A DNA stretch of 64,000 nt from Paucibacter aquatile (lineage in GTDB: Bacteria; Pseudomonadota; Gammaproteobacteria; Burkholderiales; Burkholderiaceae_C), in the NCBI RefSeq assembly GCF_002885975.1, contig NZ_POSP01000003.1, positions 744,001 through 808,000 of the forward strand, given 5' to 3'. The translations under genes were made by a program, and so were the position numbers. How positions within the stretch are numbered: position 1 is the first letter of the stretch; every line of letters starts with the position of its first letter. The notes beneath the pieces were generated by a model. That model had not been told where the DNA came from, ran no database searches, and saw nothing but the letters and a program-made list of their open reading frames with translations. Below are positions 16,405 to 26,600 of the stretch, piece by piece.

Positions 16405-17145
16405 GTTGAGCGCCGGAAACTGGGCGGCATAGTGGCGCTGGTCGCAGGCATAACAGCTGCACGCAGCGGCTTCAAGACCGGCCCGGTCCAGCACCGTGAG
16501 CAGGCCACGGTGGTAGCGGATCAGGCCGCTGCGCTGCATGGCGCCGGCCGCTTGGGTCACACCCACGCGCCGCACGCCCAGCATGAAGGCCAGGAACTCC
16601 TGCGTCACCGCCAGCTGGGCATGGCCGGCGCGATCCTGGCTCATCAGCAACCAGCGCGCCAGGCGCGGGCCGATCTGGTGGAAGCGCAGGCAGCCGGCGG
16701 CGCTGGCCAGCTGGGCCAGGCGTACGTAGAGGTAGCGTTGCAGCAGCAGGCGCAGCGGCAGGCTGCGCAAGAGCTCGGCCCGAAAGGCCGACGCGCCCAA
16801 GCGCCAGGCCCGGCCCTCACCTTGCACCATGGCGCCCAGCGGGGCCCGGCTGACGCCGAGGATCAGCTGCAGGCCCAGCATGCCCTCACGGCCCACCATG
16901 CCCATTTCCAGGCTTGGGTGCTCATCGATGCGGGCCAGCAAGGAGATGAAGGCATCCAGCGGAAAGAAGACGTAACGGGTCTCCTCCCCTGCCTCGCACA
17001 GGCGTTGCGACAGCTGCAAATGCACGGGCTCGCACAAAGCCAGAAGGCTGGCTCTTCGCGCTGCGGGCAGTGCGGCGATCAGGCGGTTCTGCATGGGCGG
17101 AAGGGCTGCGCCCTCAAGCAGAGGAGCAGAAACTGGCGGTGTCAT
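16366..17145 (-). CDS. Crp/Fnr-family transcriptional regulator 1
   Basis: The 259-residue regulator has an N-terminal cyclic-nucleotide-binding-like beta barrel (YVFFPLDAFISLLARI, MVGREGMLGL). A C-terminal winged HTH follows (TQEFLAFMLGVRRVGVTQAAGAM, written here as two adjoining motifs TQEFLAFMLGV and RRVGVTQAAGAM). It lacks the Fnr iron-sulphur cysteines and the Crp cAMP-binding arginine motif. The tail carries CSCYACDQRHY, like the CECY tail of its neighbour. It is a paralogue of the next gene. A palindrome copy sits in its own promoter, suggesting autoregulation. ATG 17145 is chosen; ATG about 50 bases further in is possible. Confidence 0.9.
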   Translation of the reverse strand: MTPPVSAPLLEGAALPPMQNRLIAALPAARRASLLALCEPVHLQLSQRLCEAGEETRYVFFPLDAFISLLARIDEHPSLEMGMVGREGMLGLQLILGVSRAPLGAMVQGEGRAWRLGASAFRAELLRSLPLRLLLQRYLYVRLAQLASAAGCLRFHQIGPRLARWLLMSQDRAGHAQLAVTQEFLAFMLGVRRVGVTQAAGAMQRSGLIRYHRGLLTVLDRAGLEAAACSCYACDQRHYAAQFPALNVRRRTDSSGARA

Positions 17146-17199
17146 CAAGTTCACGGCAGCTTTCGGTTGCACCGCCGGGTCGGCAGCGCTGCTCCTTCC

Positions 17200-17241
17200 A
17201 GCCTGAGGCCGGTACACGGCTTGTTCTGTCTGCAAGCGCAC
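17200..17241 (-). promoter_or_regulatory. Class II-type promoter with shared palindrome, for Crp-like 1
   Basis: GTCTGC-AA-GCGCAC (one mismatch) is at 17228-17241. CAGGCT is at 17200-17205, 22 bases away. The predicted start is near 17193, with a 48-base leader. Confidence 0.5.
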
Positions 17242-17274
17242 ATGCGAGCCTGCGCCAGCACAAGCCCTCCTGCC

Positions 17275-17994
17275 TCAGGTCGCGCGGCGCTCGGGCAACA
17301 GGCGGTCGTATTCCTTCTTGACCACGCCGTAACACTCGCAGCTGCGCTGCTCCAGACCGGCACGGTCCAGCACCGAGATGTGACCGCGCGCATAGCGGAT
17401 CAGGCCCAGCTTCTGCAGCTTGAGCGCAGCCTCGGTGACGCCCTCGCGGCGCACACCCAGCATGTTGGCGATCAGCTCCTGGGTCATGACCAGCTCATCA
17501 CCCTGCAAGCGGTCCAGACTCAAGAGCAGCCAGCGGCAGAGCTGCTGATCCAGGCTGTGATGTCGGTTGCAGGCGGCCGTCTGGGCCATCTGAGTGATCA
17601 AGGCCTGGGTGTAGCGCAGCAGCAGATGCATCAGCGGACCGCTTCGGTTGAACTCCTCGGTCAGCGCGCCGGCGCGCATGCGGTAGCCCAGGCCTGCGCT
17701 CTGCACCACCGCGCGGCTGGGCGTAGAGCCGCCGCCCATGAAGAGCGAGATGCCGACGATGCCTTCATTGCCCACCACAGCGATCTCGGCCGAGGCGCCG
17801 TTCTCCATCACGAACAGCAGGGAGACGATGGCATTGCAGGGGAAATAGACATGGCTCATGGGCCGGCCCGATTCGTACAGCACCTGGCCCAGGGGCAGGT
17901 CCACCGGTTCCAGAAATCCTCGGCAGCGCAGCCATTCGGCCTCGGGCAAAGCGGCCAGCAGGTGGTTCTTCTTCGGGTCCATCGTGTGTGGCAT
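17275..17994 (-). CDS. Crp/Fnr-family transcriptional regulator 2
   Basis: The 239-residue regulator has the same architecture as its neighbour. It has an effector barrel with VYFPCNAIVSLLFVME and AVVGNEGIVGISLF, a long dimerisation helix, and a winged HTH (TQELIANMLGVRREGVTEAA). The tail motif is RSCECYGVVKKEYDRLLP. No cluster-binding cysteines are present at the N-terminus, so oxygen sensing by the Fnr route is unlikely. Its promoter contains the best-formed copy of the shared palindrome/-10 pair. AGGGAG precedes ATG 17994. It is a strong candidate for the factor that reads the palindrome, but that is inference. Confidence 0.92.
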   Translation of the reverse strand: MPHTMDPKKNHLLAALPEAEWLRCRGFLEPVDLPLGQVLYESGRPMSHVYFPCNAIVSLLFVMENGASAEIAVVGNEGIVGISLFMGGGSTPSRAVVQSAGLGYRMRAGALTEEFNRSGPLMHLLLRYTQALITQMAQTAACNRHHSLDQQLCRWLLLSLDRLQGDELVMTQELIANMLGVRREGVTEAALKLQKLGLIRYARGHISVLDRAGLEQRSCECYGVVKKEYDRLLPERRAT

Positions 17995-18080
17995 CGCAGC
18001 TCCCTGTGGTGGTGCGCAGAGCTCACTCCTGCGCCGAACGCCATCAGCAGCCAGGGTCTGGCGTGCCGGGCGTTCGCCCG

Positions 18081-18122
18081 ACTATAGGCAGCCGAGCCTG
18101 GCCGGTATGTTCGCCAGCGTAC
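18081..18122 (-). promoter_or_regulatory. Class II-type promoter with shared palindrome, for Crp-like 2
   Basis: GTTCGC-CA-GCGTAC is at 18109-18122, and the good -10 TATAGT is at 18081-18086, exactly 22 bases away. The predicted start is near 18074, with an 80-base leader. This is the clearest example of the arrangement. Confidence 0.7.
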
Positions 18123-18181
18123 ACAAGGGCCAAGCCCAACGCCTGCGTCCAAACGCATCCGCTGCACCCCATGCCCCATCG

Positions 18182-18224
18182 GTGCGCAGGCGCACAGAGC
18201 GCAGGCACCTCCGGCCTTTAGCCT
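18182..18224 (+). promoter_or_regulatory. Class II-type promoter with shared palindrome, for the membrane hydroxylase
   Basis: The perfect palindrome GTGCGC-AG-GCGCAC is at 18182-18195. TAGCCT is at 18219-18224, 23 bases away. The predicted start is near 18231, with a leader of about 49 bases. Confidence 0.6.
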
Positions 18225-18279
18225 GGGCCGGGCGGCCAACAGGCCACGCCTCCTGTCCTCGTCCTTGCCAAGGAATCCC

Positions 18280-18945
18280 ATGCCCCTGATCACCTTGCGC
18301 CAAAGCCGGCGCGCCTGCCTGGCCGATCTGGCCTTCTACGCCCTGGCCATCGCCGGCCTGGCGGCCGCCCTGTGGCTGAACGCCGCAGCGCCAAGCTGGC
18401 AGCCGCAATCTGCAGCGCGGGTGCTGGGCCTGTTCATGCTGGGCCTGCTGCTGTGGTCGCTGCTGGAGTACCTGACCCACCGCTTTGTGCTGCATGGCCT
18501 GCAGCCCTTCCAGCGCTGGCACGCCCTGCACCATGCCTTGCCACAAGCCCATGTGGGCCTGCCCACCTGGCTCAGCGCCAGCCTGTTTGCCACGCTGGTG
18601 TTTGCGCCGCTGTGGCTGCTGCTGGGCGCCTGGCTCAGCGGTCTGCTGCTGCTGGGGGTCTTGAGCGGCTACCTGATGTACTCGGCCATCCACCATGCCG
18701 TGCATCAAGGGCTGGCGGCCGAGCGAGCACCGGGCGATTGGCTGGCCCGGCGTGCACGCTGGCATGCCCTGCATCACCAGGGCGGCGCTTCACGCTGCTA
18801 CGGCGTCAGCAGCAGCTTCTGGGACCGGGCCTTGGGCAGCCATCTGCGCGCGCGCGGCTCGGCGCCCGCTGGATCGGCCCCGCCCAAGCCTGCCGCGCCG
18901 GAGGCACGCCACAGCGCTGCGGTACGCCAGCGTACAGACCCCTGA
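18280..18945 (+). CDS. Membrane fatty-acid hydroxylase / sterol desaturase-family protein
   Basis: The 221-residue integral membrane di-iron protein has four or more hydrophobic segments and the family's histidine clusters: HRFVLH, HALHH, HHAVHQ and a second HALHH. These ligate two irons and hydroxylate or desaturate a lipid-like substrate that is unknown here. AGGA lies before ATG 18280. It is divergent from Crp-like 2, and each of the two genes has its own palindrome copy in the 285-bp gap. The C-terminal 25 residues are Pro/Ala-rich and low in conservation; the next promoter overlaps them. Confidence 0.88.
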   Translation: MPLITLRQSRRACLADLAFYALAIAGLAAALWLNAAAPSWQPQSAARVLGLFMLGLLLWSLLEYLTHRFVLHGLQPFQRWHALHHALPQAHVGLPTWLSASLFATLVFAPLWLLLGAWLSGLLLLGVLSGYLMYSAIHHAVHQGLAAERAPGDWLARRARWHALHHQGGASRCYGVSSSFWDRALGSHLRARGSAPAGSAPPKPAAPEARHSAAVRQRTDP

Positions 18946-18963
18946 GGCAAAGCCGCTGAGACT
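18922..18963 (+). promoter_or_regulatory. Class II-type promoter with shared palindrome, for the OmpA-glucan synthase operon
   Basis: The perfect palindrome GTACGC-CA-GCGTAC is at 18922-18935. GAGACT is at 18958-18963, 22 bases away. The predicted start is near 18970, with a leader of about 58 bases. The palindrome lies over the last codons of the hydroxylase gene. Confidence 0.6.
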
Positions 18964-19027
18964 GAAAGTTCGCAGTCTTTCAGGGCGCTTTGGCTCCCTG
19001 CCCCGTCTTCACTCCACAAGGATCACC

Positions 19028-20320
19028 ATGTCGCATGGCACACAACTCCGCAGCAGCCGCACCTCAGTTCGGGCGACGGCTCGTCCGCTCATGCAAGGCC
19101 TGGCGAGAGCGGGGCTTTGCAGCGTGATCGGCCTCCTGCCCTTGCTGGCCCTGCCCGCCTGGGCACAGTCCGATGAGCCGTATATGTACGGCGGCTTCGG
19201 TGCCGGCCAGGCGCGGGCCAAGCTCGATGCCGAACGCGCCCTCGGCGTGGTGCTGCCCGCTGGCGTCACCGCCACCAGCATCTCGCGCGACGAGCGTGAC
19301 ACGGCTTACAAGCTCTTTCTCGGCTACCAGATGAACCGCTACTGGGCGGTCGAGGCCGGCTACTTCCAGCTCGGCCGATTCAATATCGATGCCAGCACCA
19401 CACCGGCCGGCACGGTCAACGGCCGCTTCGACCTGAAAGGCATCAACCTCGATCTGGTCGGCAAGCTGCCGATGAGCGATCAATGGTCGCTGCTGGGCCG
19501 CATCGGCACGCAGTTCAACCGCACCCGCACCCATTTCGACGGCAGCGGTGCCGCCGCACTGAACAGCTATGACCCCAGCCGCCGCGACACCAATATGAAG
19601 CTCGGCGCCGGTCTGGAATGGAACCCGGGCGGCATGGCCGTGCGCGCCGAAGCGGAGCGTTATCGGGTGCGCAATGCCTTGGGCTATCACATCCCCGTCA
19701 ACCTGGTGTCGCTGAGCCTGGTCTTCCCCTTCGGCCGCTCGCCCACACCGGCTCCGCGCATGAGCAGCGTGGCGCCCAGCTACAGCCCGCCCGCCGCGGT
19801 GATGGCCGCCGCGCCGCCGCCGCCCGAGCCGGTGGCCACACCGATGCTGCTGCCGCCAACTGCGGCCGGCATCCCCATCCCACCGCGGCGCCTCAGCTTC
19901 TCGGCCGAATCGCTGTTCGGCTTTGACGAGGCCCAGATTCGCCCCGAGGGCGCGCGGGCGCTCGATGCCCTGGCGGCCGAGCTCAAGGGCAGCAGCTTCC
20001 AGCTCGTCACGGTCGAGGGCCACACCGACCGCCTCGGCAGCAGCGACTACAACCAGACCCTGTCGCAGCAGCGCGCCGATGCGGTCAAGGCCTATCTGAT
20101 CAACCCTGGCGGCATCGAGGCCAGCAAGATCAGCGCCCTGGGCAAGAGCGAATCGATGCCGGTGACGCGAGCAGGCGACTGCAAGGGCGAGCACAAGTCT
20201 GCGGCCCTGCTGCGCTGCCTGCAACCCGACCGCCGGGTCGAGGTGGAGGTGCAGGCCGAGGTCAACAGCAGCGGCGTGAGCAATAGCAGCGGCAACAACA
20301 ACAACAGCAGCCCGCGCTGA
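19028..20320 (+). CDS. OmpA-family outer-membrane protein (beta barrel plus peptidoglycan-binding domain)
   Basis: The 430-residue protein has a signal peptide ending LPAWAQ and an N-terminal OmpA-like 8-stranded barrel of about 200 residues (MYGGFGAGQARAKL to SLSLVFPFG). A Pro-rich hinge follows, then a C-terminal OmpA domain with GHTDRLGSSDYNQTLSQQRA that would bind peptidoglycan. The tail is Ser/Asn-rich and low-complexity. AAGGA precedes ATG 19028. It is the first gene of a likely operon with a small membrane protein (14-bp gap) and the giant glucan synthase, suggesting a role in envelope structure when periplasmic glucans are made. Confidence 0.93.
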   Translation: MSHGTQLRSSRTSVRATARPLMQGLARAGLCSVIGLLPLLALPAWAQSDEPYMYGGFGAGQARAKLDAERALGVVLPAGVTATSISRDERDTAYKLFLGYQMNRYWAVEAGYFQLGRFNIDASTTPAGTVNGRFDLKGINLDLVGKLPMSDQWSLLGRIGTQFNRTRTHFDGSGAAALNSYDPSRRDTNMKLGAGLEWNPGGMAVRAEAERYRVRNALGYHIPVNLVSLSLVFPFGRSPTPAPRMSSVAPSYSPPAAVMAAAPPPPEPVATPMLLPPTAAGIPIPPRRLSFSAESLFGFDEAQIRPEGARALDALAAELKGSSFQLVTVEGHTDRLGSSDYNQTLSQQRADAVKAYLINPGGIEASKISALGKSESMPVTRAGDCKGEHKSAALLRCLQPDRRVEVEVQAEVNSSGVSNSSGNNNNSSPR

Positions 20321-20334
20321 GATCGGAGTCGCGC

Positions 20335-20598
20335 ATGAACCCCAGCCTGCCCGTCTTCACCGCCCCGAACCCAGCCCGCGCGCAAGACCGCCTGGCCCCG
20401 CCAGGTCGTGGCGACGATTCCGCGGCCAGCGCCGCCGCCCTGGGCGCCCATCTGGGCCTGTGCCGGGCCCTGCGCGGGCGCTTGTTCGCCCTGCGTTGCG
20501 GCGCCGATGCCCTGGTGGGCTTTGTCAGCCGCCGCAGCGTCACCAGTGCCCTGCTGTTGGCCGCCCTGGCCGCCCTGCTCTACCAAGCCTGGCGCTGA
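20335..20598 (+). CDS. Small membrane protein, unknown
   Basis: The 87-residue protein has no recognised family. The first half is polar, and the C-terminal 20 residues form one hydrophobic helix (SALLLAALAALLYQAW). GGAG lies before the ATG. It sits 14 bp after the OmpA gene and 3 bp before the glucan synthase ATG, so it is almost certainly cotranscribed and probably translationally coupled to the synthase. It may be a small partner subunit of the synthase, but that is inference from position only. Confidence 0.7.
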   Translation: MNPSLPVFTAPNPARAQDRLAPPGRGDDSAASAAALGAHLGLCRALRGRLFALRCGADALVGFVSRRSVTSALLLAALAALLYQAWR

Positions 20599-20601
20599 GC
20601 G

Positions 20602-23600
20602 ATGGAGCTGCTGCACGCCCTGCTCGACCCCCGGCAGGGCCGCATGCTGGCGCCCATCCGCGCGGAAATCTTTGGCCAGCAGCGCTTTGCCCAGCATGGC
20701 CGCAGCCTGGCCGCCACCCACCGGGTGCGCGCGGCCCGCGAACAGCGGCGCGGCCAGACCTTTGTGCCGCGCCTGCGCAGCAATATCGACAGCCTGCGCC
20801 AGGCCCACCGCTTCCTGGCCCGCCAGGCCAGCACCGGCTTCGACATCAGCCCGGCGGCCGAATGGCTGCTCGACAACTTCCACCTGATCGAGGCCCAGCT
20901 GCAAGAGGTGCAGCAAGGCCTGCCGCGGCGCTACTTCCGCGCCCTGCCCGTGCTCAGCGAAGAGCCGCTGGCCGGCCTGCCGCGCGTTTACGGCGTGGCC
21001 TGGGCCTGCATCGCCCACACCGACGGCGCCTTCGATGAAGACCTGCTGGTCCATTTCCTGTGTGCCTACCAAGGCGTGCGGCCGCTCAATCTGGGCGAGA
21101 TCTGGGCCCTGCCCACCACCTTGCGCGTGGTGCTGATCGAGAACCTGCGCCGCCTGGCCGAGCGCGTGGCCGGCCAGAAGGCCGCGCGTGAGCTGGCCAA
21201 CCAGGCCTGTGACCGGATGGCCGAGCTCGATGTGGCCACGCTGGAAGCCCAGCGCGCCGCCCTGCAGCAGCGCGGCCTGGACCAACCCTTTCTGGCGCAG
21301 ATGGCCCAGCGCCTGCTGCACCGTGCCGAGCCGCTGGATGCGGCTGCGCCTCTGGCCAGCCAGGCCCGCCGCGCCTGGCTTCTGCAAGCCCTGCCCGACC
21401 CGGCCGCCGCCCAGCTGCAACAAGCGGCCGAGCAGACGGCCGACAACCTCAGCGTCAGCAATGCCGTGCATTCCCTGCGCGTGATCGGCGAGGCCGATTG
21501 GCCCGAGATCATCGCCCGCAGCAGCCCGCTGATGCAGCTGCTGCTGGGCTGCGAGAGCTTTGCCGCCGAGCACAGCCGCACCCGCGACCAGACCCTGCAT
21601 GCCATCGAGGCGCTGGCGCGCCGCTGCGGTCGCAGCGAACTGGGCGTGGCCCAGCTGCTGCTCGATGTGATGCGCTGCCCACGCGCCGGCGTCGTTCTTC
21701 CTGCGGCCCACACCCAGACCTGCGGCCACTGGCTGCAAGGCGAGGGCCGGCCGGCCCTGCTGCAGGCCCTGGGCCTGCGCGAATCGCCCGGCCTGGCCCT
21801 GCGCGCCGTGCTGCGCCGCCGTGCCCTGCCGCTCTACCTCGGCAGCCTGGGCCTGGCCACGGCCGCGGTGCTGGCCATGTTCTGGTGGCTGGAGCCCTCG
21901 CTGGCGGCCGCGCCCTGGCCGGCCCTGCTGGCCTGTGCGGCCCTGATGCTGCTGCCGGCCTCCGAGGCCTGCCTGGCCTTGATGAACCGCCTGCTCAGCG
22001 AATCGCTGCGCCCGGCCGAGCTGCCCCGCCTGGCCCTGGCCGACGGCATTCCACCGGCCCAGCGTGTGCTGGTGGTGATGCCGGTGCTGCTCAGCGACGC
22101 GGCCACCATCGCCGCTCTGGCCCACCGCCTGCACCTGCACCAGCTGGCCAATCCCGAGCCGCAGGCGCAGTTCGCCCTGCTCAGTGATTGGGCCGATGCC
22201 GATCAGGCCAGCAGCGAGGGCGACGAGGCCCTGCTCGGCGCCGCCGTCGCCGCCCTCGGCGCGCTCAACCGAGCCGCGCCGGTAGCGCCCGAGGCCCCGG
22301 CGCGCTTTCTGCTGCTGCACCGCCCGCGCCGCTTCAGCGACAGCGAGCAGCGCTGGATGGGCTGGGAGCGCAAGCGCGGCAAGCTGGAGCAGCTGGTCGA
22401 GCATCTGGCCTGCCCGGGTGAGGCGGTGTCGCCCTTTGTCGAGCTGGGCCGGCTCTCGCAGCCGGCGCCCGGCATCCACCACCTGCTGACCCTGGACAGC
22501 GACACCCAGATGCCGCCCGGCCGCCTGCGCGAGCTGGTCGGCGTGGCCGCCCACCCGCGCAACGAGCCGCGCCTGAGCGAGGCCGGCCCCACGCCCGAGC
22601 AGCCGCGCCGCGTGCTGGCCGGCTATGCCATCCTGCAGCCGCGCGTGGTCACGCCGCTGCCGGCGCGCAGCGATTTCACGCCCTACCACTGGCTGTTTGC
22701 CGGCCAGTGCGGCATCGACCCCTACGGTTCGGCCAGCTCCGAGACCTACCAGGACCTGTTCGACGAAGGCAGCTTCAGCGGCAAGGGCCTGCTCCATGTG
22801 CAGGCCTTGCAGGCCGTGCTGAACGGCCGCCTGCCCGAGGGTCAGGTCTTGAGCCACGACCTGCTGGAAGGTGCGCTGGCGCGCTGCGCCGCGGTCAGCG
22901 ACATCAGCCTGGTCGAGGATGCGCCCTTTCATGCCGAGGTGGCCGCCTCGCGCCTGCACCGCTGGATCCGCGGTGACTGGCAGCTGCTGCCGTTTCTGCT
23001 GCCCGCCCTGATGCCGCAGCGCTGGAGCCGCCAGGCCCTGCGCCTGGGTGGGCTGAACCGCTGGAAGCTGGCCGACAACTTGCGCCGCTCCCTGGTGGCG
23101 CCGGCCTCGCTGCTGCTCTTGCTGCTGGCCCTGGGCCTGCCGGCCGGGCTCTGGCTGGCACCGGGCGCGGCCCTGGCTCTGGTGCTGGCCGCCCATCTGG
23201 CCGGGCCGCTGCTGGGTGCCCTGGCCGGCCTGCTGCCCAGCCGCAGCGGCATCGCCCTCGGTCATTTCCTGCGCGAGGGCGGGGCCGAGCTGGCCCGGGC
23301 CCTGCTGGCCAGCCTCTGGCAGCTGGCCCTGCTGCTGGAGCAAAGCGCCCTGGCCCTGGATGCCATCGTGCGCGCGCTCTGGCGCAGCGGCCACAGCCAC
23401 CGCCTGCTGCTGCAATGGACCACGGCCGCCGCCGCACAGGCGGCCCTGCTGCACAGCGGCACGCACTGGACAGCGATCTGGGCCCGGCACCGCCGCGTCA
23501 CCGTGGCCGGCCTGCTGCTGGCCGCAGGCCTGAGCCTGGCGCCCGCCAGCGCACCGCGCCTGGCCCTGGGCCTGTGCCTGCTCTGGGCCGCCAGCCCGCT

Positions 23601-26600
23601 GTGGCTGGCCTGGGCCAGCCGGCCCGGCTGGCTGCAGGCCGGGCGGCGATCGCAGCGCATGGATGGGGCCGAGCAGCGCTATCTGCGCGGCATTGCCCGC
23701 GACACCTGGCGCTTCTTCGAGCGCTGCGTCGGCCCGCAAGACCGGCAGCTGCCCCCCGACAATCTGCAGCTGCTGCCGCAGGAGATGGTGGCCCACCGCA
23801 GCTCGCCCACCAATATCGGCCTCTACCTGCTGAGCGTGGCCTGCGCCCGCCAGTTCGGCTGGATCGGCAGCGAGGAGCTGATGCGCCGCCTCAGCGCCAC
23901 CCTGGACAGCCTGGCCGCGCTGGAGCGCCACCGCGGTCATTGGCTGAACTGGTACGACACCGAAACTGGCACCGCCCTGCTGCCGCGTTATGTCTCCACC
24001 GTGGACAGCGGCAATCTCTGCGGCCATCTGCTGGCCGTAGCCCAGGCCTGCCGCAGTCTGGCGCTGGCCCCCTGGGCCAGCGGCCCCGCCGAAGCTGCGC
24101 TGGAAGACTCACGCCAGCGCCTGCAGCCGCTGCAAGTGCTGTGGCCGCTGGCGAGTGAAGGCCGGGAACCGAGCTGGCCCCGCCTGCGCGAGCTGATCGA
24201 GCTGCCGGCGCCGCTGGCCCAGGCGCGCGCCGATGTGGCGGGCTTCGAGCTGCTGCTCGAGCAGGCGGCCAGCGAGCTGGCCCAGCGCCGTGCCCGCAGC
24301 ACCGGCGCGCATGAGGCGCCGCTTGAACTCAGCAGCGACCCGCGCGAGCAGCTGAACTGGCTGCTGCTCGACCACCTGAACCTGCTGCGCTCGGCGCTGG
24401 AGGACATTCAGGCGCAGGCCGAGGGCCGCACGGCCACGGCCAGCCCCCAGTTGCTGGCCCTGGCCCAGCGCTGCGAAGCGCTCGCCGCCGAGCCCGACTT
24501 CGGTTTTCTCTACCACCCCAAGCGCCATCTGCTGCACATCGGCTTCCGCGTGGCCGAGCAGGAGCTGGACGCCGGCTTCTACGACCTGCTGGCCTCGGAG
24601 TCGCGCCTGACCAGCCTGCTGGCCATGGCCAAGGGCGATGTGCCCGTGCGGCACTGGGCGGCGCTGGGCCGGCCCTTCTTTGCCTCGGGCCTGGCCGCGG
24701 GCCTGCGCTCCTGGTCGGGCTCGATGTTCGAGTACCTGATGCCCAGCCTGATGCTGGACGAGCCGGTGGGCAGCGCCCTGCGCGGCGCCTGCCGCGCGGC
24801 GATTGCCGAGCAGCGCGCCTTCGGCGCCCGCACCGGCCTGCCCTGGGGCATCTCGGAATCGGCCTATGCCGGGCGCGACCACAGCCTGGCCTACCAGTAC
24901 GCGCCGCAAGGCGTGCCGCGCCTGGCCCTGCGCCGCACGCCGCCCGAGGAGCTGGTGATTGCGCCCTACGCCACCGCCCTGGCCGCGCAGCTGGAGCCGC
25001 GCCTGGCCTGCCGCAACTTCGCCCTGCTGGAGGAGCTGTCCGCGCGCGGCCGCTACGGCTTCATCGAAGCGCTGGATTTCAGCCCGGCACGCCAGGGCCA
25101 GGAGCAAGGCCCGGGCCTGCCCGAGCGCCGCCTGGCCGGCTGCGTGCCGGTGGTGACCTTCATGGCTCACCACCAGGGCATGAGCATCGCTGCCCTGGCC
25201 AATGTGCTGCTGGACGGCCAGGTGCAGCGCTGGGGCATGGCCTATGCGCCGCTGGAGGCGGTGGCCTCCCTGCTGCACGAGCGCGCGCCGCGCGAGCTGC
25301 CGCGCCTGAGCCTGCCGGTGGCCCTGCTGCCGGCGCCGGTGTTCGAGCGCCGCGTCAGCGGCCTGCTGCGCGAGGTGGACCCGGGCGAGGCCGCCATCGA
25401 GCCCAGCCAGCTGCTCTCCAACGGCCGCTACCACCTGAGCCTGCGGCCCAACGGGGCCGGGGCTTCGCAGCTGGGCAGCAGTGGCTTGAGCCGCCAGCGC
25501 GACGATGCCTTGCGCGATGAGTACGGCAGCTTTCTCTTTCTGCGCGGCCTGGACCCGGCCGAGCCGCAGCGCCTGGTCTCGCTGACCCAGCATCCCGCGC
25601 CCGATGCTCGGGCCGATTACCGCTGCAGCTTCCACCCCGACCGCGTCTGCCTGAGCGCGCACTGGCCGGGCCTGAGCAGCCAGCTGACCGTCTGGGTCAG
25701 CCCCGAGGACGACATCGAGTTCCGCCAGGTCGAGCTGCACAACCTGGGCGATCGGCCGCTGGAGCTGGAGCTGATTTCGGCCTTCGAGCCCACCCTGGCT
25801 GAAGCCGGGGCCGACGAGGCGCACCCGGCTTTCAGCAACCTGTTTCTGCGCGCCCAGTGGCAGGCCGCGCAGCAGGCCCTGCTGCTGCAGCGCAAGCCGC
25901 GCCTGCCGGGCGAGCCCGAGCTGTTGCTGGCGCATTTCCTGACCGAGCTCTGCCCCGAGAACCCCGCCGCCGAGAGCGGCCTGCACGGCCTGGCCCTGCA
26001 AACCGACCGCCAGCTCTGGCGCGGCCGCCTGCAGCCGGCCTGCCGCCCGCGCGGCCAGCTGCGCGCCGTGCCCACCGGGCAGGAGGCGGTGGTGCTGGAC
26101 ACCGGCCTGGACCCGGTCTGCGTGCTGGCCGCGCGCCTGCGCATCCCGGCCCAAGGCAAGCTGATGCTGACCTTTGCCACCGCGGCCAGCCGCGAGGCCG
26201 GCACGCTGCATGCGGTGATCGACAAGTACCGGCAGGCCGCCCATGTGCAACGCGCCTCGCTGATGTCGGCCACGCTCTGCGGCATCCGCCTGCGCAGCCT
26301 GCGCATCAGCCCGGCCAATCTGGCGGCCGTGCAGACCCTGAGCAGCGCGCTGCTGCTGAGCCTGAGCCGCCCGCAGCTGCAAGAGGCGGCGGGCGGGCTG
26401 CTGGACGGCACACCGGGCTGCGATCGCAGCCTGCTCTGGCGCTTCGGCATCTCGGGCGAGCGGCCGCTGATCGTCGTGCAGGCCGGGGTGATCGAAGGCC
26501 TGGGCCTGCTGCGCAGCCTGGCGCAGGCCCTGATCCTCTGGGCCTGGGCCGGCGTGGCCTGCGATCTGGTGGTGATCAATGCCGAATCGGCCTCCTACCA

